From Epiperipatus broadwayi (Eukaryota > Onychophora > Udeonychophora > Euonychophora > Peripatidae): a DNA stretch of 64,000 nt. The notes beneath the pieces were generated by a model. That model was not told the origin of the DNA and made no database searches. It saw only the letters and a program-made list of their open reading frames with translations. Numbering within the stretch: position 1 is the stretch's first letter; every line of letters starts with the position of its first letter. Below are positions 23,691 to 35,375 of this stretch, one piece after another. The stretch covers positions 6,430,269-6,494,268 of the forward strand of contig JAQFVV010012423.1 of NCBI GenBank assembly GCA_028023455.1, written 5' to 3'. A program made the translations under genes and the position numbers.

Positions 23691-26161
23691 TATTACATAT
23701 TTATTTTCTTATAAAATTGTTTTGATTGCTTTTTCTTTATCATTATCCACCCCATTATTTTTTCAAGTCTTTAAAACTATAGAGAGTAATAATTATTTTT
23801 GGAATAAACATTTCCTATATTTTATTTTTCATTTTCTCACTTCTGGAGTTTTTCCTATTGTCATGTATATTGTGACACCATTTCTTCTTTTTCATCTGTC
23901 TTTGTGTTACACCACGTGTTCAGAGCATTTTGTTAAAGTTTTCTTTAAAATATCGCTTTATAATTCTCTTCATTCATTTATTTAATTTCCTCAATCAATA
24001 ATTAATTTAAAAACTTTAGCTCTTCGGTCTATTTTAACACTGCATTAAACTGCAATGTTTAAATCCAACTATTAGTAGCATCTGAAACAAATAAAATGAC
24101 AAAATAAATAAATAGAAAAATAAACTCTGAATGCATTTATTTAATTTAATATTACATTTAATCAAATGAAAAGGTCTTTGTTGGGGCGGATTGGGGTGGG
24201 GGTTTACGAGTCGTTTGAATTTTTTTAAATTAATATTTTGAAGTCTAATATTTGTAAAATAAAATAAAAAGAATGCGTAATAAAAAATTAAGAAATTAAG
24301 TAATTTTGAACTTAGGCTATTTTATTTTTAATATAAAAATTTGTAAAAAGTACATTGGATGGATTAGGTATATTGCGGAAGAGATGATAAACAATAAATT
24401 TCTTGATTGGATACCAAGAATAAAAAGATTTTTTGTAAAAACTAACATTAAGACAGGAGTAGGAAGTAAGTATGTTTTCTGATTTATTGTGTGTGTTTGA
24501 CTGATCTTTGTGGAAACATATTTGACAGGCCTTTTGTCTAATATTAGATTATCTACTCTCTCAGAAACCAGGAACATTTCAATGGGCCACTGCGTGAGAG
24601 TTAAAAGTTGTAAAATATTATTAACATTTTAAAATTATTTAAAACTAATAAAAAAAACTTATATATATGTTGCAGTATAATTTTTTATTCTCTGCTATAT
24701 TTAAACCTGGGATTATTAAAGTTTTTGGCAAGTGCCGCGGCATTAAAAGATATTTTAAACAGGTTGAAACAATATTATTATTATTCAACATTTGGAAACA
24801 TTTGTGTTAATATTATCTAAGAGCCTGCTTTATAAATTAAAAACATCTGTGATGTTATATTATAATTATAGAAATGCAATATGTTTAAAAATATTTTATA
24901 ATTTATAAAATATATTATGATTGCATAATTACTTTGATATAATAAATAAATGCTCTACATTCTGTATCAAAGCTTGTATACATTTTATTTCTTTTTAATT
25001 TTTGAAAAAAGTGCCTATGATAATTTTCTTTGCCTGTAAGTCTTTATTTGTGTCTGTTGAGCCATGGTAAGTCAAATAGAGGGTGTAGTGGATACAATAT
25101 AGCCAGACTCCTGATTGGATGGAGGAGGCTCATATTCATTTAAATAATTTTGTAATTTTTTTATTTTGCAAAACCTCCTTTTCAAAAAAATTATGAAATA
25201 CACACATGGACATTTAAAGACACTCACAAACAGGAAGAGGTCGGTTAAAAGATTTTTTGAAAGATTTATATATAGATATAAATCTTTTAATTGATCTCTT
25301 TATATTGTGTCTAAGTATTTATTTAAGTAAAAAATATTCTAGGAACCTCTTGAATTTATATAATGTTGATTTTAAGTCACTCTCACTAATTCATTATGCA
25401 TGTATTGTAATAAATATTGTTTCTAATTATTAAATGTCATAATAAGTATGTAAGATATTTAGCTTAATTTTTTATAATTTTACATTGTTTATGTTATAAA
25501 AATATAATTTAAATTATATCAATGCAATGTAAAAAAATTTCTAGTAATTTTTTTATAGGAGATCCAAAAGGTTTTTGAAATCATGCCCCTGTATATAGAT
25601 GACCAGTCCTAATGATAATAGTAATATATATGTGTGGGTTTTTTATTTTATAATAATTTCTAAAAAAAATTATCTTTGTTATTACTGCTTTTTTAAAACG
25701 GTAGCAAATTTTCTCGCACAATAGTGATAATATATATATTATTTGAAATTGGACTTCCTATCTATTATTATAGAAATATTTTCTATTAGTACAGTATACT
25801 TATATTGTTGCTGAAATGGCAAAAATGTGAAGTAAGGATATAATAGATAATTATTATATTATTCATTTTAAAGAATGTTTTGAAAATATATATTTTTAGA
25901 AACAATGATAAAGAGAAAAATTATAGGAAATTGTTCTTTTGTCTTAACTGAATAAAAAGGTTTATGTAAATGTGAGCATTGATGCATGTTTGAATATATA
26001 TATAGCACACATTTTTATATATCCAATATAGAATTTTATATATGAACATATATATATATCCGTACCTTATTTTTGCATTATACAATTTATAATTTTATAC
26101 TTTTTAAAACAATAATTTCTTGTTTAATCTTAATACTAGATTTTTTTTAATTTAATTTCAG
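23691..26161. other. Spacer and probable intron upstream of the Ras-like exon
   Basis: The 3' part must be intron, since a splice acceptor closes it at 26160-26161. No upstream Ras exon (P-loop GxxxxGKS/T, DTAG) was found. A TGVGSK word at 24453-24470 is not a P-loop. At 25258-25285 a 12-bp perfect hairpin (AAAGATTTATAT) occurs. A G-rich patch lies at 24180-24205. Confidence 0.45.
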
Positions 26162-26656
26162 ATAGACAAGAATTATCCGAAAGAAGAACATATTAAATGG
26201 GGAGAAGGATTTTTATTAGTTATGTCTTTAACAAATAGAGATTCATTTGATTTTGTGCGTAAAATAAAAAGAAGCGTCGATGAACTGCGCAAAGAGAAAA
26301 CTCCGGTGGTTCTTTTAGCCAATAAATCAGATCTTATTCACGCACGAAAGGTAACATCACAAGAAGTATGTAATTTAGCCAGTGAATGGGACTGTCCCTG
26401 CTATGAAGTAGCTGCTAGTGAATCATTCTATGATATTGAAATTGCAGTTCATAGTTTATTTCGAGAAATTAGAAATACTCAGAAAAGACGGGAAAAATTT
26501 TGGAGTTTACCACCTTACCACACACATAGTACTGTTTTACAAAAATCAAAATTTTTATCCGCATTAGCAAGGTTAAGAGATAGAGAGAAAACTCAGATTC
26601 ACGAAGAAGATACCCCAGCTGATAAAGATTTTCGCTCTCGCGTTTATACACTGTGA
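26162..26656 (+). CDS. Ras-superfamily small GTPase, terminal exon (RASL11/RERG-like), partial
   Basis: The exon starts right after a pyrimidine-rich acceptor (TTTAATTTAATTTCAG) in phase 0 and codes for 164 residues before TGA. It begins IDKNYPKEEHIKWGEGFLLV, which would follow the G3 DTAG motif of the missing exon. The G4 motif is ANKSDL (exon residues 53-58). The G5-like motif is YEVAASE (81-87), where the usual SAK is replaced by AAS. The region ASESFYDI...VHSLFREIR matches RASL11-type proteins, with SEN(Y)-D-V and CKEV in the same places. The tail of about 60 residues is basic then acidic and ends RSRVYTL with no CAAX prenylation box, as in RASL11/12. These proteins are likely cytosolic or nuclear GTP-binding regulators; no partner can be inferred. 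The exact subfamily is an inference. Confidence 0.88.
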   Translation: MDKNYPKEEHIKWGEGFLLVMSLTNRDSFDFVRKIKRSVDELRKEKTPVVLLANKSDLIHARKVTSQEVCNLASEWDCPCYEVAASESFYDIEIAVHSLFREIRNTQKRREKFWSLPPYHTHSTVLQKSKFLSALARLRDREKTQIHEEDTPADKDFRSRVYTL

Positions 26657-26758
26657 ATTCTGTAATGTTGTGTGTACAAAGAGGACCATAAATTTATACA
26701 GTATTGTAAAAAAAAAAAGAATATTATTTTGCTATTGTTATATTTAAATTGTTAAAAT

Positions 26759-26764
26759 AATAAA
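26759..26764 (+). terminator. Candidate polyadenylation signal of the Ras-like gene
   Basis: AATAAA lies 103 bp after the TGA stop, in an A/T-rich 3' region. This suits a short 3' UTR, but A/T-rich DNA makes chance matches common. Confidence 0.4.
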
Positions 26765-27087
26765 AATTAAAATATGGATAAAATAATTTCTTTTTAAAAA
26801 TATGTATATTATTTTGCAAGACTAGGGGTTTTGATTTAAAATTGGAGATAAAAAAAAACTTTTAGGAGTAAATTTTAGCAACATGTGAAATGAGAAAATA
26901 TTATGTCAACAATATTCTCACATAATTATGTGGGTTTTGTTTGTAACAAATAATTTTAAAAAATAGCCTAACAAATCATTAACTCAACGTAAAATTATCT
27001 TCAACTAGAGTGTTTATTACATGCACAAGCAAAATGTTTAATGCACATTTTTTTTATTTACTTACTTAACTTTATCTTAAAATTCAG
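26765..27087. other. Intergenic or intronic A+T-rich DNA
   Basis: No gene. The final 40 bp before 27088 are pyrimidine-rich and end in TTCAG, a plausible splice acceptor. Confidence 0.4.
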
Positions 27088-27213
27088 AAGCTTTTCAAAC
27101 AAACAAAAACAGACTCGGAACTGGAAAATAACAGAGCCGGAGAAAGGGAGGCGTTAAAAAAGTTTGAAGACGTACTTGAATTGAAATCAGCCAGGGGATA
27201 TTTTTGTGACTAG
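27088..27213 (+). CDS. Candidate orphan terminal exon, 41 residues
   Basis: After a good acceptor (TTATCTTAAAATTCAG, preceded by a T/C tract) the + strand stays open for 42 codons to TAG at 27211-27213. Its composition is clearly richer in G+C than its flanks. The reading is KLFKQTKTDSELENNRAGER, followed by EALKKFEDVLELKSARGYFC and D: charged, helix-forming and free of A/T noise. The family is not recognised. It could be the last exon of a gene whose other exons are elsewhere, an alternative last exon of the Ras-like gene, or a chance open stretch. Confidence 0.35.
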   Translation, partial: KLFKQTKTDSELENNRAGEREALKKFEDVLELKSARGYFCD

Positions 27214-27675
27214 TAATTATGCAGTATTTAAATTTCGCATGCTATCGCTTAAACATTTTCGATTAATCTTCTAATTTGAATTTTGTCATTCTTTTAAGAA
27301 ACAAAAAGTTTTTTTTTTTAAAAAAAAAAAAAAACTCTTTTAACATATTTTATATGCGAATTTCAATTAATTTTATATTTTAATTTCATATACAATACAA
27401 GCAAAAACAACATAGTAATTCTTGAGATAAGTCGTATTGATTCCTCTTAGTTTGAAACTTTAAAAAGCATTAGTAAATTTCTATCTACTTTGAAAACACT
27501 CATTTACCAATTTAAGTTTCATTTATTTCTTTTGATAGTATGGGTTCGAGCATAGGAAATATCTAATCAATAAATGTATCTAAATCTGCTTTCTCACTCA
27601 GTTCAAGCATGACAGTTAAGGTATTCAAAATTCCTTACTTTTATTGTTTATTCAATAATAAAAAGAGAACAAGCT
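27214..27675. other. A+T-rich spacer
   Basis: Contains a T-run/A-run (about 27309-27334), otherwise no recognisable feature. Confidence 0.5.
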
Positions 27676-27742
27676 TTTGGTGGTTCGATTGGTTAGCACG
27701 GCTTGTCCTGGGTTCGCTTATCGGCTGATGCTTTGACACATG
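27676..27742 (+). mobile_element. tRNA-derived SINE, internally deleted copy
   Basis: Shows GGTGGTTCGATTGGTTAGCA, then box-B-like GGGTTCGCTTATCGG and the family end GATGCTTTGACACATGAA. The anticodon-arm part is missing compared with the copies at 11312 and 59667. Confidence 0.65.
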
Positions 27743-28028
27743 AAGAAAAAAAAAGAGAGAGAGAAAACAAGCTAGAAACAATGTAGCTTAAAGGATTTTT
27801 TCTCATTGATGGCATATTTTATTGCAATTTGTTAAAAATGTAATTTTATAAGTTAGCCTATCTGCATTCTGCACACCACTTAAAAATCTTTTCAAATCGC
27901 AAAAGAATTTAATTTTTTTTTTCAGACAACCTAATCAATTACCAATCAGGATTAGCCAATAAATGAGTGTTATTATCTACTTTTAATAAATCAATACTAG
28001 TGTATTGTAAATACCGAACTTTAAGATG

Positions 28029-28219
28029 TAATTAAAAGGTATTTGAAATCAGGACTTTCAAGCTTTCTTCAGCTATCCACTCCATCTTATATAACCAATA
28101 CACATGACCACACACATGTGAAAAAGATAAATGATCTCCAATGTATATTTTGTGCTGAACCAGATTGAGTGGGTAGCTGAAGAAAGCTTGAAAGTCTGTG
28201 TTCAAATTCCCTTTAATTA
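28029..28219. mobile_element. Foldback MITE family FB-D, copy 3
   Basis: The arms start TAATTAAAAGGTATTTGAAA and end with the near complement AATTCCCTTTAATTA. GACTTTCAAGCTTTCTTCAG occurs in the left arm, and its complement in the right. The centre is shortened relative to the 17811 copy. Confidence 0.85.
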
Positions 28220-29278
28220 TATTTATTCTTAAGTGATGGCTAAAGATACCAAAATTGATCAGTTCAGGTGAATGTATTCTGAATGTAAAAATAAAATAAT
28301 ATGAATGTAATATGATCTCACTTCCCCCACTGATTAGACAAGTATTATAATTTTACAGGTGCTAAATTCATATTTTATCAACTCAAATGTTAAATTTGGA
28401 GTGTAGAATTCAGGCTATCAATATGATCCATATAATACTTCTATAGTGCATGACCAGCTTTGTCTTCTACTGCCTTGTAAATAAGATTTGACCAATTGTG
28501 AGTTAGATATTGTTTCTGATTCAAACAGGTTTTCCATTGTTAGTTCCATTCTGGGTATTATTTCTTTGGTTGTCTTTCAACTTTCTTATTTATCAAACTA
28601 CCTTCTATTAATTACATTAGGATAAGTTTCAATAGTCTTCTCAGTTCATTAATCACCTTCATACACTAACAGCAACAATTAGATGTGTATTTGTATAAAA
28701 ATTTTAATTTTTTAACTACATAAGCAGCAATTCTGATTTCAATAACATACTTTTTAGAATAAGATTTTAGCATCATGATAACAATATCAAGACTAGATTA
28801 AGCAAACTAGGAGTTTTTACATATGGCCTTACACAGTAAGGTAGAGTTAATAGTAATGTTGAAATTAGATCTGAGCTATAAATTTCAATTCAGCCATTGA
28901 TTATATTTGGGAATTCTATTTATAATTATCATTGTCTATCATAAAATTGAAAGGATCTGAAAAAGTTTGAATGCCACTTTCTAAGTCACGATGTTTTGCA
29001 AATTGCTTATCTAAGTAAAATAAATAATTATATTATTAGTGGTAAAATTTAAATATTTAATTTTATTATTTGTCTTTCTAGATAAAAAGAAATGTTGTTT
29101 TTTTAATCATATGTACTTGAAATGTATGAAATTGTGTGATCCAAATTTTTCAAGATCCGAGTAATGGATAATGCCTGTATACAAATAGCTGACAATATTT
29201 AAAATTTATATATTTGCTTTTAATGCAAATCATCTTACAAGATAAAGAACTTTAATAGCTATATGTTTCTTTTTTTTT
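28220..29278. other. Anonymous A+T-rich spacer
   Basis: No gene, RNA or family repeat was recognised. Confidence 0.5.
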
Positions 29279-29373
29279 TAAAGTGTCATAGCATTGGCCG
29301 GGACGTGAACCCGCAACCCGGGCAACTGCCTGCAAGTGCAAGGCAGTCACGCTGACCTCTCAACCACCAATGC
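29279..29373 (-). mobile_element. tRNA-derived SINE, copy on minus strand
   Basis: The reverse complement of the 11312/59667 unit: it starts (on +) with AAGTGTCATAGCATTGGCCG and ends ACCTCTCAACCACCAATGCA. The box B (reverse GGGACGTGAACC) and box A are present. The T-run just before 29279 on the + strand corresponds to an A-rich tail on the minus strand. Confidence 0.85.
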
Positions 29374-30966
29374 AAGACAGCTATATGTTTCTTGAAAAGC
29401 AAATTATCAAATGAAGGAACACTTTTTGGGAGGTTACATCCATGCCTATTTTATTAATGCTTCTGCTTTAGCATTATATTTAAAAACTTCCATGAAGAAA
29501 ATTTTTCTTGAAAATATAACATTATTACAATGATATCATTAAGAGAAAGGATGCAGATGTTGGTGAAAACAGTAAACCTTTATGCAATGTTATCAGAAAT
29601 GATGCTTCAACTGAGAATATAAAAAACATACATTGCTAGATAAATTATATATTAATCTATTCCTAGATTAAAATAATAATTATATTAAAAAATATTTGTT
29701 ATTTCAAACATATTAGCAGAAAATTTGTATTTTAAAAGTAATTATTTCTTATTCTAAATTTTAACCACTATTAAACATTAAAATTGTCCATATTAATTTT
29801 AAGTTTATAATAAAATTCTCTTAAGACTCTGTAATAAATATAAGTAGGTTTACTCTTGACTAAACTCCGAATTGGTTGTCTGGTCATCTTATTAGTAATA
29901 TGATTAAAAAACAATAATAAATTAAATGTGGACCTTCATAAGAGAAATTTTATTTAAGTTTAGAAGTCAAACATCTGACAAAAGATTTTAAAATATTTAA
30001 TGGATTAAAATTGCAGAGAAAATAGGAATTAACTGACAATTATCACTTTACATAAGTTTTATGATGCATTAAAAGTAATATATATACTTGAAAAACTATT
30101 ACAATTCAATAAAATATATGGACATTCCTCTTTCATATGATGTCAATATTTTTCACAAATGGAAAAAAGTTTTAATCACCTGTTGAATAATGATACAAGA
30201 ATTCAGATAATAGTTTTTCAAGATGTATCTATACTATCTATTCATTTAGATTTGTATAAGATATCCAGTTTAATAATGTTTAAAAAATAATAAAGTAAAA
30301 ATTTAGAATGTAAAAGGTTGAAGACAAATATAACAAATAGTTTCTGGCAATGACCATGTAGTATAGTCAAAATATAGATAGAAAAATTGAAATGAAGTAA
30401 AAAAAAAAAAGATTTGAAAAGAAAAAGTGTGAAATTATTTTTTTTATAAATATATTAATAAAGTTTAATTATCTATTTGTAATTTTAAAAATGGAACGTT
30501 GCAATTTTTGGTAGAAATATTTGGAGAAATTTTAAAATACAATGAATGATATACAAACTTCAAAAAACTATTTGAATTTTGTAAATTGTACATCCATAAA
30601 ATTGTAATTTTAAGAATGCCTTTATTGTCTCAGTTTATAAAAATGAAGAGGATAAACACGACTGTAATAATATCATTATTATCAAATACAGCACAAGTAG
30701 TTTCAAAGATTTTGTAAAATAAGTCACTTTCATTTATAGGTAAATGGTTGTCAAAATCATAGTACTGTTTTTTTTTAAAAAAATCAGTAAATACTACAAA
30801 TACAAATTTTTGTTACTCCATTAATAGAGAAAAAAATATAAAAATAAAAATATTCAATCTATAATGCTTTTACTGATATAGTTTATGGCATTTAGATTAA
30901 TTTAAAAAGTTTGTGGTATATTTTCAATTAGCTGTTTGTTCATTGATGTTTGTTGATATACTATCA
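29374..30966. other. Anonymous A+T-rich spacer
   Basis: No gene or repeat family recognised. Short poly(A) and poly(T) tracts only. Confidence 0.5.
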
Positions 30967-31120
30967 TCAGCAACCATTATCAATCCACTGCAAGATGGTC
31001 TTTCCAAGTTCAATCCATCTTCTCCGATCTTTAGCTTCTCTTCTCCACATCTCCCTGCACACTCTCTTATTTTATCAATCTCACATGTGGTCTCTTTCTG
31101 GATCTTTTACAATATATAAT
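30967..31120 (-). pseudogene. LINE C-terminal coding fragment (arthropod-type LINE tail)
   Basis: On the minus strand one frame ends MWRREAKDRRRWIELGKTIL followed by QWIDNGC and stop (30967-30969). The pattern R-x-A-x-D-R-x-x-W ... QW-x-D-x-G-stop is the common C-terminus of many arthropod non-LTR elements. On the + strand it shows as CAATCCACTGCAAGATGG. Stops upstream show decay, and the rest of the element is absent (5' truncation). Confidence 0.65.
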
Positions 31121-32098
31121 GCTATCATTACTAGTGAAAAATCTAAGATATTTAATCAAAATACATGTTAAATAAAGATATTTAGATTCACATTTGTTTT
31201 CTAATTTTTATTAGAGAGGTTTTTGAAATAGTTTATAGGTGGCTTTGTGAATTAGATATTGTGCCGGTCAAAATTGTGTATTCATTCAACAAGACCAATA
31301 ATCCAAGCAAAAGTACCTTGAATCCAACCATGCACAAGATACAGATGTCAGGGCAGGGGTGAATTCTAACCTATTTACCTGAACTATTGCCTCTCTGACC
31401 AATGGATAACGTTTGTGATGACACTAGCAGTGCTTGGTTTTATTCTGTCCCAGCTGGAGGTCACGGTTCACAAAGAGACTCAAAATAATAAAGGTTTTAT
31501 ATGAGAAATTAATGATTTAGTGAATTGCAGAATGGTACAGATGTGATTTGATATCGACTACTAATGGTTTGAATGGTAATAATTATAATTCTTTCTGGCA
31601 ACATTACAAAGAAGTGAATTTAAATCAAAGAAATATTACAAATAACTAGGGTAATTAATATTAGAGATTCAGAGTGATGACAAACTAAGCTAATTTAAAA
31701 TAATAATACAGGAATTTATTAAGAAATTGAGTTATTGTTATACAAAATAAGTTGAGTTTTGTTTATACAACTAGGTTATTATATTTCTTGAATTCGTTTT
31801 GCTGTGGCTAAGTGCAAGGCATTTGATATCAAAGTAAAAATTTGTTAATTGGTCTGCCAAGAACCAATCAGCAATAAAATATCATTAGCCCTCTTTAAGA
31901 GATTACAAATAAATCTATTTTATATATAAATAACAAGACTCGAGCGATGTGTATTTAAAACACTATTACATTTAAATCAGTTGTCTATAATGAGTGTGGA
32001 AAGCGAAATAGTTCATTTTAAATTAGATAATCAGATTTAATAATTAACAGGATTGGTTTGTGAAGGACATGCCATCACAGCAGAGAGCATTTCAGGTT

Positions 32099-32132
<34 letters not shown>

Positions 32133-32490
32133 GATAAAGGCAGTATGATATTATAGATTACAACAAAAGAATAAATGAGGTCTGTTACGAACCTCTGGGT
32201 GGCTTTGCTAAAAGAAATCCCTGGTATATATAGGTAGATGATGAGAAATGATGGCTCTCCAGCCAAAACATGTCTGAATGATAATAATAGATTTGATGTG
32301 CTGGACTTCCCATAAACATCTTAATGGTAATGCCTGGAAAAGGTTTCTAGTAGGAAATACATCTACTATGAGGGAAAGTAAAAGATTGGACTGGTCATAT
32401 TTAAACTTCTGAAGGTCCTGAGAGGTATGTAGCAAAGCAAGACTAATAATAATAATAAACAAATGGTTGTAACTATAAATTACATAATGC

Positions 32491-32538
<48 letters not shown>

Positions 32539-34340
32539 GATAGTGAATCACTAACGATCCCAATAAATTAATTCCTGATTAAATAATCAGCTCCCCGACA
32601 TAATAGAAAGTCTCCAGAAACCTTAGGCCATTAATGAATGGATCATAAAATATAATATAAAGGAAAGGCAAGAATTAAAACTAAAATATAAATTGTTTTC
32701 CACAATTTCCAAATATTTCATGTATTAGTAAGTTATTAAATAGTTCATCATCAATAATTACAAAATAAGACTGTCTTTTAATTAACATAGATAGGGCATT
32801 GAATATCAAACTCACTTCTGGTGAAGTTTGACAACATACAGAATAATAAATTGTACATCACAATTTTAATATTTTACTGACACAAACGAAAATATATATG
32901 TATGAAATCTATAAACACTAATTCTCTTTTAAGATATTTGATTTACAGAAATTGTGATATATTTTGCTTAAATATTTAATAAAGTATATTATTTTCTCAG
33001 ATAATTACAGGGCAATTTTAAGTTGGAAATAATAATAAGATACTTAACTTTTAAAATAATTTCAATCATTTAAAAATAAATTTATAATATAAGAGGTACA
33101 AAACTAAACGAGCTTTTTCTATTAATTTAATGGAAATAAGTTTCCTGAAATGATTTTAACTGGAAAAAATAAGATTAGTTGCTCATTGAGTTTTATACTT
33201 GGCAGTTTCAGTAAGTCAATATTATAATAAACCAGCAAAAAAAATGAGATAAATTTGCCGCATCAAAATAATGTGAGATTTTTATAAGAATTGATAATTT
33301 TAAATTTAAGAGAAAAATTGTAAAAGACGCATTTTAAAATTAAGTTGTATAAACATTACAGATATATATATAATAAAAATTGATATTGATTTAGAAAACA
33401 AAGTAATCTAGAATCAGAGGCTTGTGGCAAATTGGAGGTTACCTCAGAACCAATTGGTAGAAACAGGCAGTTATAAAATCAGTTCATTTAGCAGGCTTTC
33501 TTGACACAATATAGTCTCCAGGCTAGGTATTGAGAGCACTGGAATGGCATTGAGATGAGCTGGTGGAAGCAGAGCTCTGAAAAGCAAATGGCCAATCTTT
33601 TTACTCCCTCATTCTTTAGGCACAAAATACTATAAATACTCTCTTCAGTGAACTGTTCTTTAATAATCTCATCAAAATTTTCTACTATTTATCTGATCCA
33701 ACCTTATCTATAGGATTCAATCTATATGATGTTTGCTTGTGACTTTCTCTGTGGTCAGCATCTGTCTGGACGGGAAATCTACAATCTGGCATTAAACATG
33801 CCCCAAGGGTTCATTTTGCTAATTAAAAGAAAACAGCAACAAGCATGATTAAGTTTATCAGTCATCGTTTCAACAAAGCCTATTTAATTAAAATTTAGAT
33901 TAGAGAAAATATAAATTTTATTCACAAAAATTTTAGGAATTTGGTACATTCTATAAATAATACGATGACTTTCAAACCTAATATTTGATATAAAACTTAA
34001 GTAGAAATTTACAAAATATTTCTTACAAATATTAGATTGTTTACATAATTGATCCTTTCATGTACATTTATCAAAAGATAACTATAAAATGTTATCAACT
34101 GATTGATTGAAGAAAAATGAACTTTAATAAAAGAATTTAAAATATTTGTAACATTTTATAGATGTCTAGGATTCAATTATTTACTCAATGTCAATTTAAT
34201 AAAATAACCACAATATACATTTTCTACAAATATTATAAAATAAATAAACTATTATAAAAAGGTTAGTTTTAATCATGAAATATAAATTAATGAAATATAA
34301 ATTAGATAAAAGATTATAATATTGATTATAAATATACTAC
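31121..34340. other. Spacer with TA microsatellites and two unassigned higher-G+C patches
   Basis: Pure TA tracts lie at 32099-32130 and 32498-32531. The patches 31255-31480 and 33410-33850 are closer to random composition and may be old transposon pieces, but no motif identifies them. The interval 32181-32440 reads open on the minus strand (LLHTSQDLQKFKYDQSNLLL) but ends in the TA tract, and I do not call it a gene. Confidence 0.4.
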
Positions 34341-34344
34341 CATC

Positions 34345-34430
34345 TATTATGAGATGGGTGTCAGTTAATATACAAGACTGGGTTCAAACCCATACTAGTG
34401 CTGATGACATTGGCACTAGATGAAGCAGAA
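34345..34430 (+). mobile_element. Possible decayed tRNA-like SINE fragment
   Basis: A canonical box-B word GGTTCAAACCC (34381-34391) follows a weak box-A-like stretch (GGGTGTCAGTTAATA). The G+C-richer block ends near GCACTAGATGAAGCAG. Evidence is limited to these words. Confidence 0.3.
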
Positions 34431-35181
34431 ATATGTACTATATTTTCAGCTTCAGTATCAAGATGAGATTTTTAAATCTGAACTAATTCAAAACACAAGA
34501 AAAAAAATCTATTTGACTTCTAGGTTTTTAATAGATTGATGCTTCAATTCACAAAATGATCCAACATATGTTTCTAATGTTTCAAATGCAGCTTATAAAG
34601 ATTTTGATTTAGTAAATAATGCTTCAGAATCAAAAAGCTTTATAAAGTAGAAATGCTTTTATAAATTTTCTTTGAATAAATACCAGCTTGAGAATGGGGG
34701 AAAAAATTATCCTGGTAGGTGTTTGGGTAGGTTGGATGCAGTCATACAACCCAAATGCTAATGTTCTACTGTTATATTTGAGAAGTAAAATGACAGAGAA
34801 CTTCATCCTAACAAAACCACTAATTTGAATATATACATTGTATAAATACATGCTTGTTATTTTATTAAATTGATTGCATAAAAGATAAATATGATCCACA
34901 ATAGTCAAGACATAAAAGACACTATAAAATTTCATTTTAAGAGATTCTGTAAAATTTTAAAAATATGGTGGCAAGATCATAAGACCAATAAATATGCTCT
35001 TTATCTTTTTAGATACAATGTTATTCGATCAATATTCTAAAGAGAGCATGCTTGTTAAATTAGTTATGTGAAATGGATAAATAAACAGACTTTCTAAAAA
35101 ATATTTTATGATGAAGCATAGCAGGATTTTAAGAAAATTCTAATTTTCACATGATCACCATTTCTTATGTTTACATGAACT
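34431..35181. other. Anonymous A+T-rich spacer
   Basis: No gene or repeat family was recognised. Confidence 0.5.
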
Positions 35182-35375
35182 GCTAGAGGGTTGCATTAGA
35201 TCCTAAGATCTAGGGGCAAGGCTTCTCACTGATGAAAGCCACAAGCTAGATATTAGTCTGGAGGAATTGGATGAGTAGGCACTAGATAGAGATTTTATGC
35301 ACAACCCTTCTTGCATTCATTGATTACTCTGGCTTACATTGGTGATACTACTGTATGGAGAGTTTAATCTATGTG
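35182..35375 (+). mobile_element. Hairpin-family FB-A copy with inner region, left arm lost
   Basis: The inner text GAGGGTTGCATTAGATCCTA through GATGAGTAGGCACTAGATAG and CATTGATTACTCTGGCTT matches 52645-52806. The right arm TACTGTATGGAGAGTTT (about 35350) matches the arms at 5064 and 7351. No matching left arm is seen. Confidence 0.75.

Noticed and set aside
23644-23985. 113-codon + strand open frame with hydrophobic text
   Set aside because: Composition follows the T-rich background, with no motif and no codon signal; overlaps an FB-D copy at its start.
24453-24470. TGVGSK text as a possible P-loop of the missing Ras exon
   Set aside because: The order of K and S is wrong for GxxxxGK[ST], a stop follows shortly, and the flanks carry no Ras N-terminal text.
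32183-32215. TGTTACGAACC as an LTR start
   Set aside because: No second LTR, primer-binding site, polypurine tract or gag-pol text was found near it.
32075-32537. Minus-strand open frames with runs of IY
   Set aside because: The frames are largely made by TA microsatellites; the remaining part has no recognisable family.
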